From positions 1 to 13,708 of the forward strand of contig JAZDHF010000106.1 of assembly GCA_043806315.1 (NCBI GenBank): a stretch of 13,708 nt of DNA, given 5' to 3'. The notes beneath the pieces were generated by a model that worked only from the letters and a program-made list of their open reading frames with translations, ran no database searches and was not told where the DNA came from. Within the stretch, counting starts at the first letter, position 1. Each line of letters begins with the position of its first letter. Both the position numbers and the translations under genes were made by a program. Origin of the DNA: SBAX01 sp043806315. GTDB lineage: Bacteria > Planctomycetota > Phycisphaerae > UBA1845. Below are positions 1 through 7,626 of the stretch, in pieces.

Positions 1-63
1 CTCTCGGAACGTCCCCACGTCCATCACCGCCGGCAACGGCCGCTTGCTTCGATTGTCAGGCAT
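1..63 (-). CDS. Start of an unidentified gene, cut by window edge
   Basis: Only the first 21 codons are visible, reading MPDNRSKRPLPAVMDVGTFR and then E. The ATG is supported by an AGGAG Shine-Dalgarno sequence (complement of 71-75) seven bases upstream and by a plausible promoter at 99-127. The peptide is basic at the start and has no signal sequence. I do not recognise the family from so short a piece. It is divergent from the RCC1-repeat gene and shares a 194-bp upstream region with it. That the reading frame is real is inferred from the ribosome site and promoter, not from homology. Confidence 0.5.
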   Translation of the reverse strand, partial: MPDNRSKRPLPAVMDVGTFRE

Positions 64-98
64 TTCGCGTCTCCTTCCGCAAATCGCGTAATGCCTAA

Positions 99-127
99 CA
101 TATACAGAACTTACGAACCGGAGTCAA
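99..127 (-). promoter_or_regulatory. Probable sigma70 promoter for the leftward gene
   Basis: On the minus strand a -35 box TTGACT (122-127) is followed after exactly 17 bases by a -10 box TATATG (99-104). This would start transcription about 30 bases before the ATG of the partial gene at the left edge. The boxes match the consensus well, but the call is by eye only. Confidence 0.5.
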
Positions 128-148
128 GCAGAGAATCAGGTCTTGCTT

Positions 149-177
149 TTGGTGTTTTACGGGCGGAATGCTACAAT
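149..177 (+). promoter_or_regulatory. Probable sigma70 promoter for the RCC1-repeat gene
   Basis: A -35 box TTGGTG (149-154) and a -10 box TACAAT (172-177) are separated by exactly 17 bases. Transcription would start near 184, giving a leader of roughly 75 nt before the ATG at 258. The upstream in-frame ATG at 168 lies inside this promoter and would not be in the transcript, which supports the downstream start. Confidence 0.55.
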
Positions 178-257
178 CGGCGTTATCTGTTTTGATCGCG
201 GCGCTGGTCCGTTGTTACGGATTCGCGCGGGCATGCCGCGCAACCGGAGCGAACGTC

Positions 258-2456
258 ATGACACGCAACCTTTCCATCGCGCTTGGTGTGCTTGGGCTTC
301 TCTCTTTCCTCTCCTATGCTGCTGTCGCCGGCGAACCGCCCCAGGGGTCCATCGTCGCGTGGGGATCGAATGACGAGGGTCAGACCGATATCCTGCCGCC
401 CAACACGGTGCACATCGCTATCGCCGCAGGCGGCAAGCACAATCTGAGCTTGACCTCCGACGGGTCGATCGTAGCGCGGGGAAACAATTACCACGGTCAA
501 CTCAACGTCCCCGCCCCGAACACGGATTTCATCGCCGTGGCGGCGGGGAGCCTACACAGCCTGGGCCTTAAGGCCGACGGGTCCATCGTGGCCTGGGGCT
601 GGAATGGCTATGGGTACGGTCAAATCGACGTCCCCGCGCCAAACACGGAGTTCATTGCCGTCGCGGCAGGGGACCATCACAGTCTGGGCCTGAAGGCCGA
701 CGGCTCGATCGTAGCGTGGGGGCAGAACCAGTACGGTCAAACCAGCGTCCCTGCGCCCAACACAGGGTTCATCGCGGTCACGGCGGGCGGCATGCACAGC
801 TTGGGCCTGAAGGCGAACGGAACGATCGTCGCCTGGGGAGATAACTGGGCGGGTCAGACTGATGTCCCCACGCCGAACACAGGATTCATTGCCGTCGCGG
901 CGGGATACGACCACAGTCTCGGTGTAAAGGCCGACGGCTCGATCGTAGCATGGGGATGGAATGACTACGGCCAGACCAACGTCCCCGCGCCCAACTCAGG
1001 GTTCATCGCCGTCGCCGCAGGCGAGTCGCACAGCCTGGGTCTCAAGGCGGACGGCTCGATCGTCGCATGGGGAGACAACGATGAGGGGCAGACAATCGTC
1101 CCCGCACCCAATACGGCGTTCATCGCCGTTGCGGGGGGCGGGGCTCACACCTTGGGGCTCAAAAGCGATGGGTCGATCGTCAGTTGGGGATGGAACGTCA
1201 GCGAGGGCCCGTTCAAGTTTCCGGTTGCTAATAGGGCGTTCATCGCGGTCGCCGCAGGGGGATGGCACAGCCTGGGGCTCAAAACCGATGGATCGATCGT
1301 GGCGTGGGGATACAATGGCGAAGGTGAGACCAACGTTCCCGCTCCCAATGCCGATTTCCGTGCCGTCGCCGCGGGCGACACCCACAATCTCGGGCTCAAG
1401 GGCGACGGCTCGATCGTGGCGTGGGGTTACAACGGCGACGGTCAAACCAGCGTCCCCGATCCCAACACGGGCTTCATCGCCGTCACCGCTGGCGCAGAGC
1501 ACAGTTTGGGTCTGAAGTCGGACGGGTCGGTCGTCGGGTGGGGGTGCGGTGGAACTGACTACGGCCAATGCAACGTGCCTAGGCCCAATGCCGACTTCAT
1601 CGCCGTCGCCGCAGGCGGCTGGCACAGCTTGGGCCTGAAGCCCGACGGCTCAATCGTGTGCTGGGGAGTGAACTGGGAGGGGGGGCCGTGCGACGTTCCA
1701 GCGCCCAACTCCGACTTTGTCGCCATCGCGGCGGGCTACGAACACACCTTGGGGCTGAAGGCCGACGGCTCCATCGTCGCGTGGGGATCGAATGACGAGG
1801 GTCAGACCGATATCCTGCCGCCCAACACGGGTTTCATCGCCGTCGCCGCGGGCGGGTATCACAGTCTGGGCCTCAAGGCCGACGGCTCCATCGTCGCGTG
1901 GGGAGACAATTGGGTCGGACAATGCAATGTCCCCGCGCCCAACACGGGTTTCATCGCCGTCGCCGCGGGCTTCGAGCACAGTCTGGGTCTCAAAAGCGAA
2001 ACGGCGACGCGATTACCCCTACCCATCGGACTCGCGGAACGCGTCAGTGGTAGCGCCCGCTGGCCTGGATACGCCGACTACAGGTTAGAGGTTGGGCCGG
2101 CTCCAAGCCCGCACTTGCTGGTGCGCGTATATCCTGAGCCTGGGGCCGCCTCTTGGTATGTGCGGGTGCGGAGCGGAGCGCTGCCCACACTGGCTCTGTT
2201 TGACTGGTCCGGCGAACTGGTCCACCGCGACGGAGGTTACGTTTACGAAGTGCTGATCCCGTTGCCATCGGCGGGGTCGTACTTCATCGCGGTGACGCAG
2301 ATGAACGCACAGGGTGCAGCGCGGACATTCGAGCTTGAGGTGCTGCCCGTGTCCCGGCACTTGACTACGATCGCCCCAACCCGCGCTGGGAATACCGGGA
2401 CAACCACAATTCTGTTCGGCACGCGAGTTGCATGTGGGCGGTTCCGTACTTTGTAG
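258..2456 (+). CDS. Secreted RCC1-like repeat protein, 3' end replaced by IS sequence
   Basis: The 732-residue product probably folds into RCC1-type beta-propellers outside the cytoplasm. Residues 1-24 form a signal peptide: MTRN, a hydrophobic core, then AVA before the predicted cut at GE. Residues 30-581 are 14 repeats of 39-41 residues with the pattern GSIVAWG.N..GQ..VPAPN..FIAVAAG..HSLGLKAD. Residues 582-713 form a separate beta-rich region ending in PTRAGNTG, which resembles the start of a further extracellular module. The inverted repeat of the IS begins at codon 714, so the last 19 residues are IS-encoded and the native protein was longer. The ATG at 258 is chosen because GGAG lies eight bases upstream, it gives a clean signal peptide, and the promoter overlaps the alternative ATG at 168. 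RCC1-like repeats usually mediate protein binding; the ligand here is unknown. The product may be non-functional after truncation. Confidence 0.85.
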   Translation: MTRNLSIALGVLGLLSFLSYAAVAGEPPQGSIVAWGSNDEGQTDILPPNTVHIAIAAGGKHNLSLTSDGSIVARGNNYHGQLNVPAPNTDFIAVAAGSLHSLGLKADGSIVAWGWNGYGYGQIDVPAPNTEFIAVAAGDHHSLGLKADGSIVAWGQNQYGQTSVPAPNTGFIAVTAGGMHSLGLKANGTIVAWGDNWAGQTDVPTPNTGFIAVAAGYDHSLGVKADGSIVAWGWNDYGQTNVPAPNSGFIAVAAGESHSLGLKADGSIVAWGDNDEGQTIVPAPNTAFIAVAGGGAHTLGLKSDGSIVSWGWNVSEGPFKFPVANRAFIAVAAGGWHSLGLKTDGSIVAWGYNGEGETNVPAPNADFRAVAAGDTHNLGLKGDGSIVAWGYNGDGQTSVPDPNTGFIAVTAGAEHSLGLKSDGSVVGWGCGGTDYGQCNVPRPNADFIAVAAGGWHSLGLKPDGSIVCWGVNWEGGPCDVPAPNSDFVAIAAGYEHTLGLKADGSIVAWGSNDEGQTDILPPNTGFIAVAAGGYHSLGLKADGSIVAWGDNWVGQCNVPAPNTGFIAVAAGFEHSLGLKSETATRLPLPIGLAERVSGSARWPGYADYRLEVGPAPSPHLLVRVYPEPGAASWYVRVRSGALPTLALFDWSGELVHRDGGYVYEVLIPLPSAGSYFIAVTQMNAQGAARTFELEVLPVSRHLTTIAPTRAGNTGTTTILFGTRVACGRFRTL
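348..408 (+). repeat. 61-bp exact direct repeat, copy 1
   Basis: This block in RCC1 unit 1 is identical over all 61 bases to 1770-1830 in unit 13. Both code for SIVAWGSNDEGQTDILPPNT, and the DILPPN variant is found in no other unit. Confidence 0.9.
1770..1830 (+). repeat. 61-bp exact direct repeat, copy 2
   Basis: This is the second copy of the block at 348-408, lying in RCC1 unit 13, 1422 bp downstream. Neighbouring units differ at many silent positions, so perfect identity here points to a recent copying event within the gene. Confidence 0.9.
2397..2422. repeat. Left terminal inverted repeat of the IS
   Basis: GGGACA, two mismatched bases, then CACAATTCTGTTCGGCAC. The 18-bp core is a perfect inverted match to 3853-3870 and the outer six bases match 3873-3878. 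The RCC1 reading frame continues through this repeat and stops at 2456. Confidence 0.9.
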
Positions 2457-2549
2457 GGAAATAATGGCGCTGGCGATGAATGGCGGGTGCGATGACGATT
2501 TTGAATGTCGCGCAGCATCAACGGCCCGTTCGCGTGAGCCACGAAGCGG

Positions 2550-3746
2550 CTACGACTGCGGGAGCAGTTTTTCAATGTGCGCGAGCAGTTCCTCCTCGGT
2601 GGCCAGTCCGGTGAAGTAAAAGCAGATCATCTCATAGGTTCGTAGCGTCGGCTTCTTGCCGGTCCACAGGGCGATCAACAGGCACGCGATGATTCCCAGA
2701 TACGTTTGAATTTCGATGCCGTTGGTGCAGTGGCTCATCAGATGCCGACAGCCCAATACATGCTTGAAGAATCGAAAGAAAGTCTCGATGGCCCAGCGGT
2801 GTTTGTAGATCAGGGCGATGACGTCCGCCGGAACATCGAGCACATCGGTGACGATCAGAAGGGTCTCGCCTTGTTCCGGGCCGCCGCGTCCGTTGTGTCC
2901 ACTGGGCTTGCGATGCGGCGTGCACTTCACCTCGACGATCCGCAAAGACCGATCGAGGTCGGCCTCCCGGGCCGTCTTTCCCGTGAAGCGCACGATCACG
3001 TCGCGTACAATCCCGCCCTGCACCGCTTCGGTCGTTAGAGGACGTGTTTCCAGCACATCAAAGACGCTGTTGTCTCGAATGCGGCAGACGAAGGACGAGC
3101 CAGCCCGGATGATCTTGCCGAACAAGGCGAACTTGGCATAGCCCCGATCCATCACATAGACCCGTCCGGATTGCAAGCAGGCCTCCAAGACGTCGCGTTC
3201 GTCGGTGTTGGCGTCGGTGAGGTCCATGCGGACGGGCACGCCGCGGAGCAGCTCGAAGTGGGTGTGTAGTTTGAAGGCTCGATTCTGATCGTTCTGCCAC
3301 ATGGCCTGGACCAGTTTCGGCAAGGCCGGCAGCAAGGTTCCATCGACCAGGGTGAGCACCGCCTTGATCTCGTCGAAGGCGGGGTTGCCTTTGACCGGCG
3401 GCAATTGTTCGACCATCTCCCCGATGATGCCCACCAGCAGATCGGCGTCGAAGACGCGGGCGGCTTCGGACAACGAACCCAACGAGGATCGAGAACAACC
3501 CAGGAGGCGTTGAACCTTCTTGAGTCGGCTGGCCTGCTGAATGCCGCGCAGGCTGGTGACGATGGGGTTGAAGAAATAAAGCAGGATCAGAGCCGCGTAC
3601 TGATCGTAGTGCAGGATGCGGTTGCCCGCCTTGTCCCGCCGGCAACCGTCGCCGTGCAATCTCTCCAGCACCGGCAGCAGCAGCTTGAAGTGCTTGAAAC
3701 CGTGGAGATCCTCTTCCTGAATCTCGGGCTTGGGTGGCCGTGCCAT
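2550..3746 (-). CDS. IS4-family DDE transposase
   Basis: The 398-residue enzyme cuts and joins the ends of its own IS. It is a full-length, uninterrupted DDE transposase. The catalytic aspartates are D135 in LTLVDGTLL and D200 in VYVMDRGYAKF. The glutamate is E321 within YKHRWAIETFFRFFK, which fits exactly the IS4 signature Y-x2-R-x3-E-x6-K (Y314, R317, E321, K328). An insertion of beta-rich sequence lies between the second Asp and the Glu, as is usual for IS4. The ATG at 3746 has no strong ribosome site; an overlapping frame starting four bases upstream encodes an Arg/Gly/Pro-rich shadow and is not favoured. The element looks able to move, judged from intact ends and active-site residues. 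Confidence 0.92.
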   Translation of the reverse strand: MARPPKPEIQEEDLHGFKHFKLLLPVLERLHGDGCRRDKAGNRILHYDQYAALILLYFFNPIVTSLRGIQQASRLKKVQRLLGCSRSSLGSLSEAARVFDADLLVGIIGEMVEQLPPVKGNPAFDEIKAVLTLVDGTLLPALPKLVQAMWQNDQNRAFKLHTHFELLRGVPVRMDLTDANTDERDVLEACLQSGRVYVMDRGYAKFALFGKIIRAGSSFVCRIRDNSVFDVLETRPLTTEAVQGGIVRDVIVRFTGKTAREADLDRSLRIVEVKCTPHRKPSGHNGRGGPEQGETLLIVTDVLDVPADVIALIYKHRWAIETFFRFFKHVLGCRHLMSHCTNGIEIQTYLGIIACLLIALWTGKKPTLRTYEMICFYFTGLATEEELLAHIEKLLPQS

Positions 3747-3852
3747 TCACACAAAGTATGCGCTAGGAATGCGCTTCGCGCAAATCAAGTGTGGCGCGAA
3801 GAAATGCAATCGGACGTAACCGCAGTGCCTCGCAATGACACCAGCAAGTGTT

Positions 3853-3878
3853 GTGCCGAACAGAATTGTGACTGTCCC
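3853..3878. repeat. Right terminal inverted repeat of the IS
   Basis: GTGCCGAACAGAATTGTG, two mismatched bases, then TGTCCC, the inverse of the left end. It lies on the transposase start side. Confidence 0.9.
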
Positions 3879-4107
3879 CTATTTCCGAGCCATTAGGGCA
3901 GGTCGATGACCTTTACCATACTGATAGGAGGTTTGATTCCGCGAGGGGCGGCGGCGCGGGCCCGAGGGTGGGTGGGTTCATCATCGCTCCCCCACCTCGA
4001 AACGAGGTGGGCCACCCAGGCTTCGTCGGGTCATCGTGAGCCCGCGTCATAATGGCTGCGTCGATGGCGTGAGCCTGGCGCAGTCGCGCGGCGGACGCCG
4101 GAGTCTG
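3879..4107. other. Non-coding gap between the IS and the RNase R gene
   Basis: These 229 bases hold no convincing gene. A perfect Shine-Dalgarno-like AGGAGG at 3927-3932 precedes a TTG-initiated frame of 39 codons (3933-4052), but its product is low-complexity and runs through a palindrome. The continuation of the RCC1-repeat gene is not here: the frame carried on from the left flank stops after five codons. Confidence 0.6.
3991..4011. repeat. Strong hairpin: 9-bp perfect stem, 3-base loop
   Basis: CCCACCTCG (3991-3999) and CGAGGTGGG (4003-4011) are fully complementary around an AAA loop. It lies 97 bases past the RNase R stop and could stabilise or end that transcript, but no T-run follows on either strand. 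It could equally be a dispersed palindromic element. Confidence 0.6.
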
Positions 4108-6378
4108 CTACCGCTTGGTCCTGCGTCGCTTCGTGGGAGCTTTCTTCGTGGGGCGTTGGGTAGTCCGCCGCTTTTGGGCAGTCGGGCGCGACCTTCTCGC
4201 GCGCTGTTTCGTGTCCGGCGAATCCCCGGCGAGCGTCAGATCGAGTTTCCGGTCGGCCAGGTTGATGGCTGCGATGGTAACGCGGACGATGTCGCCGATC
4301 TTGAGACGCCGCCCGGTGCGCTGGCCGATGACGCAGCCGGCCTCGCTGTCCACCTCCCACCAGTCGTCGGCCAAATCGCTGAAGCGGACCAGACCCTCGA
4401 CCAGGTACTTGGGTAACTGGATGAATACCCCAAAGTTGGCAACGCCCGTTACGATTCCGTCGTATTCATCGCCGACGTGCCCTTCGAGGAGTCGCAGGAC
4501 GTAGATCAGCTTCAGTTCGCGCTCCGCCGCCTCGGCCCGGCGCTCGTGCTTGCTACAGTGAATGCCAAGGCGTTGACACTCCGGCAATGTGGGCACTTCC
4601 GCCGGGCGGCGCCGCTTCTTCAGTGTGCCGCGCAAGTACGCATCGAGCAACCGGTGGATGGTGAGATCGGGATAACGGCGGATCGGCGAGGTGAAGTGGG
4701 TGTAGTCCTCGCTGGCGAGGGCGTAGTGCCCGACCGCCGACGGCTCGTAGATGGCTCGTTCGAGGGACCGCAGGATGGCCAGATTGACCGCAAACGATTC
4801 CGGGCGACCTTTGACATGGTCCAGAAGCGGCTGTAACGCCTTGCGGTCCATGCCCGTAACCGTCGGAAGCTCGAGCGCCCGCAGGAAGCGATTCAGCGGC
4901 TGGGCCGATGACTCGTCGGGCGGCGGGTGGACGCGACGCAAGGAAGGAACGCCCAACTCGGTCAGCAGCTCAGCCACTACTTCGTTGGCTTCGACCATGA
5001 ACATCTCGATGATGGTGTGGGAGAAGGCCGGGTCCTCCGGCACGACGTGGGCGGGACGTCCCTCGTCGTCGAAGACGATCTCGACTTCGGGCAGGTCGAG
5101 CACCAGCGACCCGTCGGCCAGTCTGCGTTTCTGAATCGTGCGGGCAAGGGACTCCATCTGCCGGACCAGGGCGACGACCTTCTTGGAGAATCGCCCGACC
5201 TTGCCGTCGAGGATCTGGGTGGCTTGCTTGTACGTGAGTCGCTTGGTCGAGCGGATCACCGTGTTGGCAAAGCGCGTGGAGAGTCGCCGGCCCTTCGAGT
5301 CGTAGGTGACGAACACGCTTTTGGCCAGGCGCGGCTGGTTCTCCTGCAGGCTGCACACCCCGTTGGACAGCACTTCCGGTAGCATGGGGATCACCAGCCG
5401 CGGGAAGTAAATGCTGTTGGCCCGCTCGCGGGCTTCGGTGTCCAGCGCTCCGCCGGGTTTTACGAAGTGCGCTACGTCGGCAATGTGTACGCCGAGTTCG
5501 AGTCGATCTCGGGCACATTCCGTGATCGAAATGGCGTCGTCGAAATCGCGGGCATCGTCGGGGTCGATGGTGATAATCGTCAGAGCGCACAGGTCTTCAC
5601 GATCGCGGGCCGCCTCGTCGGGGTCGTAATCGGCAACGAGGCGTGCGGCTTCTTTGCGAACGGCGGCGGGAAACTCCCGCGGCAATTGGTACTGATAGAT
5701 GATGCTCTGCGTGTCGACGCCGGGGTCGCCGCGTTTTCCGAGTATCCTGGTGATGACCCCGCGTGCGTCGCGAGTCTCAGCCGGGTACTCGACAATCTCG
5801 ACGACGACCTGATCGCCGGGGCGGGCGCCTTTGGCACCCGGATCACCGACGAAGATGGGCACGTGCAGCGTATTGCCGTCGGGCCGGACGAACCAGCGTT
5901 TGAGCTCGTTGCACAGTTCCCCCACGAAGCAACTCTGGCCGCGCTCGATGATCTCGACGATGCGTCCTTCGTACATCATGCGCCCGCCGCGCTTCCCGCG
6001 TTTGAGCACGCAGGCCGCCACGGTATCACCGGTGACCGCGCCGCCCGCCTGACCCGGCGGAACGAACAGGTCGCCATGCGAGTTGGGGGTGTCGGGAATA
6101 ACGAACCCGAACCCGCGCGGATTGGATCGAAACTGCCCCACCACGCGCCGCGCCGGATCGGGCAAGGTCAGGGCGCTGGCCGACCCCATGACGATCCGCC
6201 CGGTCTTCATCAGCGCTTTGACGGATTCACGGAAGTCGCCGTATTCCTCGTCGGCAATCCCCATCTCCCGCGCCAGCCCCGGCGTCTTCCGAGGCTGATA
6301 CCCCTGCTTGGCCAAATGTCGAACAATCCGATCCTTGAAGCGTTCCGGTGTCATAATGCTTTCTCGCACACCGCTCAT
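4108..6378 (-). CDS. rnr: Ribonuclease R, 3'-5' exoribonuclease
   Basis: This cytoplasmic enzyme degrades RNA processively from the 3' end, including structured RNA, in mRNA turnover and rRNA quality control. Its 756 residues show the family layout: a helix-turn-helix-like head (about 10-75), cold-shock-type OB folds (about 76-215), the RNB catalytic domain (about 260-590) and an S1 domain (about 638-716). The metal-binding site is plain in TIDPDDARDFDDAI (D272, D278, D280, D281), and the second family signature HFTSPIRRYPDLTIHRLL lies at 561-578. After residue 720 comes a Lys/Arg-rich tail of about 35 residues, a common RNase R feature linked to RNA binding. The start at 6378 has GGAG four bases upstream; an internal ATG at 6354 has a weaker site. 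It lies 118 nt beyond a radical SAM gene on the same strand, with no evident functional link. Confidence 0.95.
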   Translation of the reverse strand: MSGVRESIMTPERFKDRIVRHLAKQGYQPRKTPGLAREMGIADEEYGDFRESVKALMKTGRIVMGSASALTLPDPARRVVGQFRSNPRGFGFVIPDTPNSHGDLFVPPGQAGGAVTGDTVAACVLKRGKRGGRMMYEGRIVEIIERGQSCFVGELCNELKRWFVRPDGNTLHVPIFVGDPGAKGARPGDQVVVEIVEYPAETRDARGVITRILGKRGDPGVDTQSIIYQYQLPREFPAAVRKEAARLVADYDPDEAARDREDLCALTIITIDPDDARDFDDAISITECARDRLELGVHIADVAHFVKPGGALDTEARERANSIYFPRLVIPMLPEVLSNGVCSLQENQPRLAKSVFVTYDSKGRRLSTRFANTVIRSTKRLTYKQATQILDGKVGRFSKKVVALVRQMESLARTIQKRRLADGSLVLDLPEVEIVFDDEGRPAHVVPEDPAFSHTIIEMFMVEANEVVAELLTELGVPSLRRVHPPPDESSAQPLNRFLRALELPTVTGMDRKALQPLLDHVKGRPESFAVNLAILRSLERAIYEPSAVGHYALASEDYTHFTSPIRRYPDLTIHRLLDAYLRGTLKKRRRPAEVPTLPECQRLGIHCSKHERRAEAAERELKLIYVLRLLEGHVGDEYDGIVTGVANFGVFIQLPKYLVEGLVRFSDLADDWWEVDSEAGCVIGQRTGRRLKIGDIVRVTIAAINLADRKLDLTLAGDSPDTKQRARRSRPTAQKRRTTQRPTKKAPTKRRRTKR

Positions 6379-6496
6379 GTTACTCCACCAACGATGCCCC
6401 GACGATAGTACCCGCCAACCACCGGGAAACTCCGGCAGTTGCCCGGGGGAGCCATTGCTTACGGCTGACCCCTTACGCTCGTACTAGCTGGGCATC

Positions 6497-7477
6497 TTAC
6501 TCGGCCGCGGCTATGGAGTGGTAGACTTCGCCCGCGGGAGTGTAGTTGGTGGCCCCGACGGCCTGCCAATCGATGCAGCCTTGGCATACTTCGGGCAGAT
6601 CGTCCCAGCGGTGCTGCCGGTGGATCTCGCGCAAGCGGCGTAGCGTCGTGGTCCAGATTTCGGAGATGGGCTGCTCGTTGACGTTGCCGGCAATGTAGCG
6701 GCCCTCGTTGTCCACGGCACATCCCACGACGTCGCCGTTCCAATGGATCGTGCAAGTGTTGTTCCCCCACGGGCACGCAATGCGATGCTGGTAGCTCTTG
6801 GTGAGGTTCGAGGCCTCGACCAAGCCGGTCCACGTCAGCTTCTCGCGGATCTTGACCTGGGCGCCGAGGTTTAGCCAGTAGTCGGCGAAGGCCTCAGCTT
6901 CGTGCTCGTTTTCGTCCATCTTGGAGAACTGGCAGATGATGGTCGGAGTCTCCACGCCCAGGGCATCAAGCTGTTTCTTGCGTTCGAGCAGCGCTCGTAC
7001 CCCGGCATACACCGGCTCATACTTTCCGTGCGAATCGAGCGTATAGCGGATCCGCTCGAACGTCTCCTTCGTAAGGCCGTCCAAACTGAGAAGGAACTTG
7101 CGCAGACCGCAAGCGAGGATCTTATCGTTGAAGCCGTCGCGGCAGAAGGAGCCGTTGGAGTTAAGGACCAGGTTGGTGAGTCCCGCGTCGCGGGCCTCGC
7201 GAATCATGGCGAAGAGCCGGTCGCGGAGCATGAGGGCCTCGCCGTAGAATGTCGGCCAAAGCTCGGCGTCCGGGGCCTGGGCGGCCACTTCCTTGACGAT
7301 CTTCGTCCACAGCTTGGCGGACATGCGGCCTTTCTTGCGCCGCAACTCCGCATGATGGCAGTGGCGACAGCGGAAGTTACAGAAGGCGGTCGTCTCCACT
7401 ACGATCTGCGGCGGGAAATCGTGCTCGCGCAAGTTCGATTCGATTCGCAACAGGGCTTGTTGTTTTTCCGGGGTCAT
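6497..7477 (-). CDS. Radical SAM enzyme with SPASM-type C-terminus (A)
   Basis: The 326-residue protein should cleave S-adenosylmethionine at a [4Fe-4S] cluster held by C33, C37 and C40 (CNFRCRHC, the CX3CX2C motif). WPTFYGEAL at 75-83 takes the place of the usual GGE SAM-binding stretch. The C-terminal part has cysteines C235, C242, C253, C298 and C301, which fits a SPASM/twitch region holding at least one auxiliary cluster, with the characteristic GNVNEQPISEIW between them. Such proteins act on peptides, sugars or carbohydrate intermediates; the substrate is not readable here. The start at 7477 is preferred over 7603 because the extra 42 codons lie in a dispersed repeat and AGGA lies ten bases upstream. 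It is on the same strand as the glycosyltransferase operon but separated from it by 351 nt. Confidence 0.85.
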   Translation of the reverse strand: MTPEKQQALLRIESNLREHDFPPQIVVETTAFCNFRCRHCHHAELRRKKGRMSAKLWTKIVKEVAAQAPDAELWPTFYGEALMLRDRLFAMIREARDAGLTNLVLNSNGSFCRDGFNDKILACGLRKFLLSLDGLTKETFERIRYTLDSHGKYEPVYAGVRALLERKKQLDALGVETPTIICQFSKMDENEHEAEAFADYWLNLGAQVKIREKLTWTGLVEASNLTKSYQHRIACPWGNNTCTIHWNGDVVGCAVDNEGRYIAGNVNEQPISEIWTTTLRRLREIHRQHRWDDLPEVCQGCIDWQAVGATNYTPAGEVYHSIAAAE

Positions 7478-7542
7478 GCCTCTTCTGTCCTCACCATAGG
7501 CGGAGTCGGTCTGAGCCGGGTTCCGTGCCTGCGTAGCGGATA

Positions 7543-7573
7543 CCCCCCTGTATCCCCCCTTGGAAAGGAGGGA
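7543..7573. repeat. C-rich dispersed palindromic repeat, unit 1
   Basis: A 31-base unit, CCCCCCTGTATCCCCCC, then TTGGAAAGGAGGGA. It folds into an imperfect hairpin of CCCCCTT against AAGGAGGG. It matches the unit at 7627-7657 at 25 of 31 positions. Confidence 0.75.
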
Positions 7574-7626
7574 AGAAGGAAGGTCGCTCGGTCGCCAGAG
7601 CAAAGTCTGTTTTTGGGTGGCAAGCC

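Larger units (their letters stand above)
345..2000 (+). repeat. Tandem array of 14 RCC1-coding units
   Basis: Fourteen in-frame units of mostly 117 bp code for the RCC1-like repeats. Units 3 and 11 carry two extra codons and units 8 and 12 one extra. Unit 8 is the most diverged: it has FPVAN in place of VPAPN and lacks the GQ pair. Units 11, 12 and 14 carry cysteines, which the others lack. Protein similarity between units is high while third positions vary, except for one long identical block (see 348-408 and 1770-1830). Confidence 0.9.
2397..3878 (-). mobile_element. IS4-family insertion sequence, about 1482 bp
   Basis: The element is bounded by inverted repeats at 2397-2422 and 3853-3878 and contains one transposase gene on the minus strand with 132 bp before it and 153 bp after it. 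Size and layout fit the IS4 family, in which a single DDE transposase is flanked by short inverted ends. IS4 elements normally duplicate about 8-12 bp of target. The flanks here (…GGGAATACC on the left, CTATTTCCG… on the right) show no direct repeat, so the flanking DNA has probably been rearranged or deleted since insertion. It interrupts the RCC1-repeat gene. Confidence 0.88.

Noticed and set aside
168..257. Upstream in-frame ATG (168) as start of the RCC1 gene
   Set aside because: It lies between the -35 and -10 boxes, lacks a ribosome site, and would bury the clean signal peptide that starts at 258.
2428..2619. Small plus-strand frame at the left end of the IS as a continuation of the RCC1 gene
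   Set aside because: It lies inside the IS, past the inverted repeat, and overlaps the transposase 3' end; it is not host gene sequence.
3933..4052. TTG-started 39-codon frame after a perfect AGGAGG
   Set aside because: The product is low-complexity and runs through a palindrome; no family resemblance, and a rare start codon.
5467..6408. Long plus-strand open frame (313 codons) opposite RNase R
   Set aside because: It is an antisense shadow in a high-GC gene; the minus strand encodes all RNase R motifs.
6405..6410. TACTAT as -10 box for the RNase R gene
   Set aside because: No acceptable -35 box lies 16-18 bases upstream.
7478..7603. 42-codon N-terminal extension of radical SAM A
   Set aside because: It is encoded largely by the C-rich dispersed repeat and has no ribosome site; the family core starts just after 7477.
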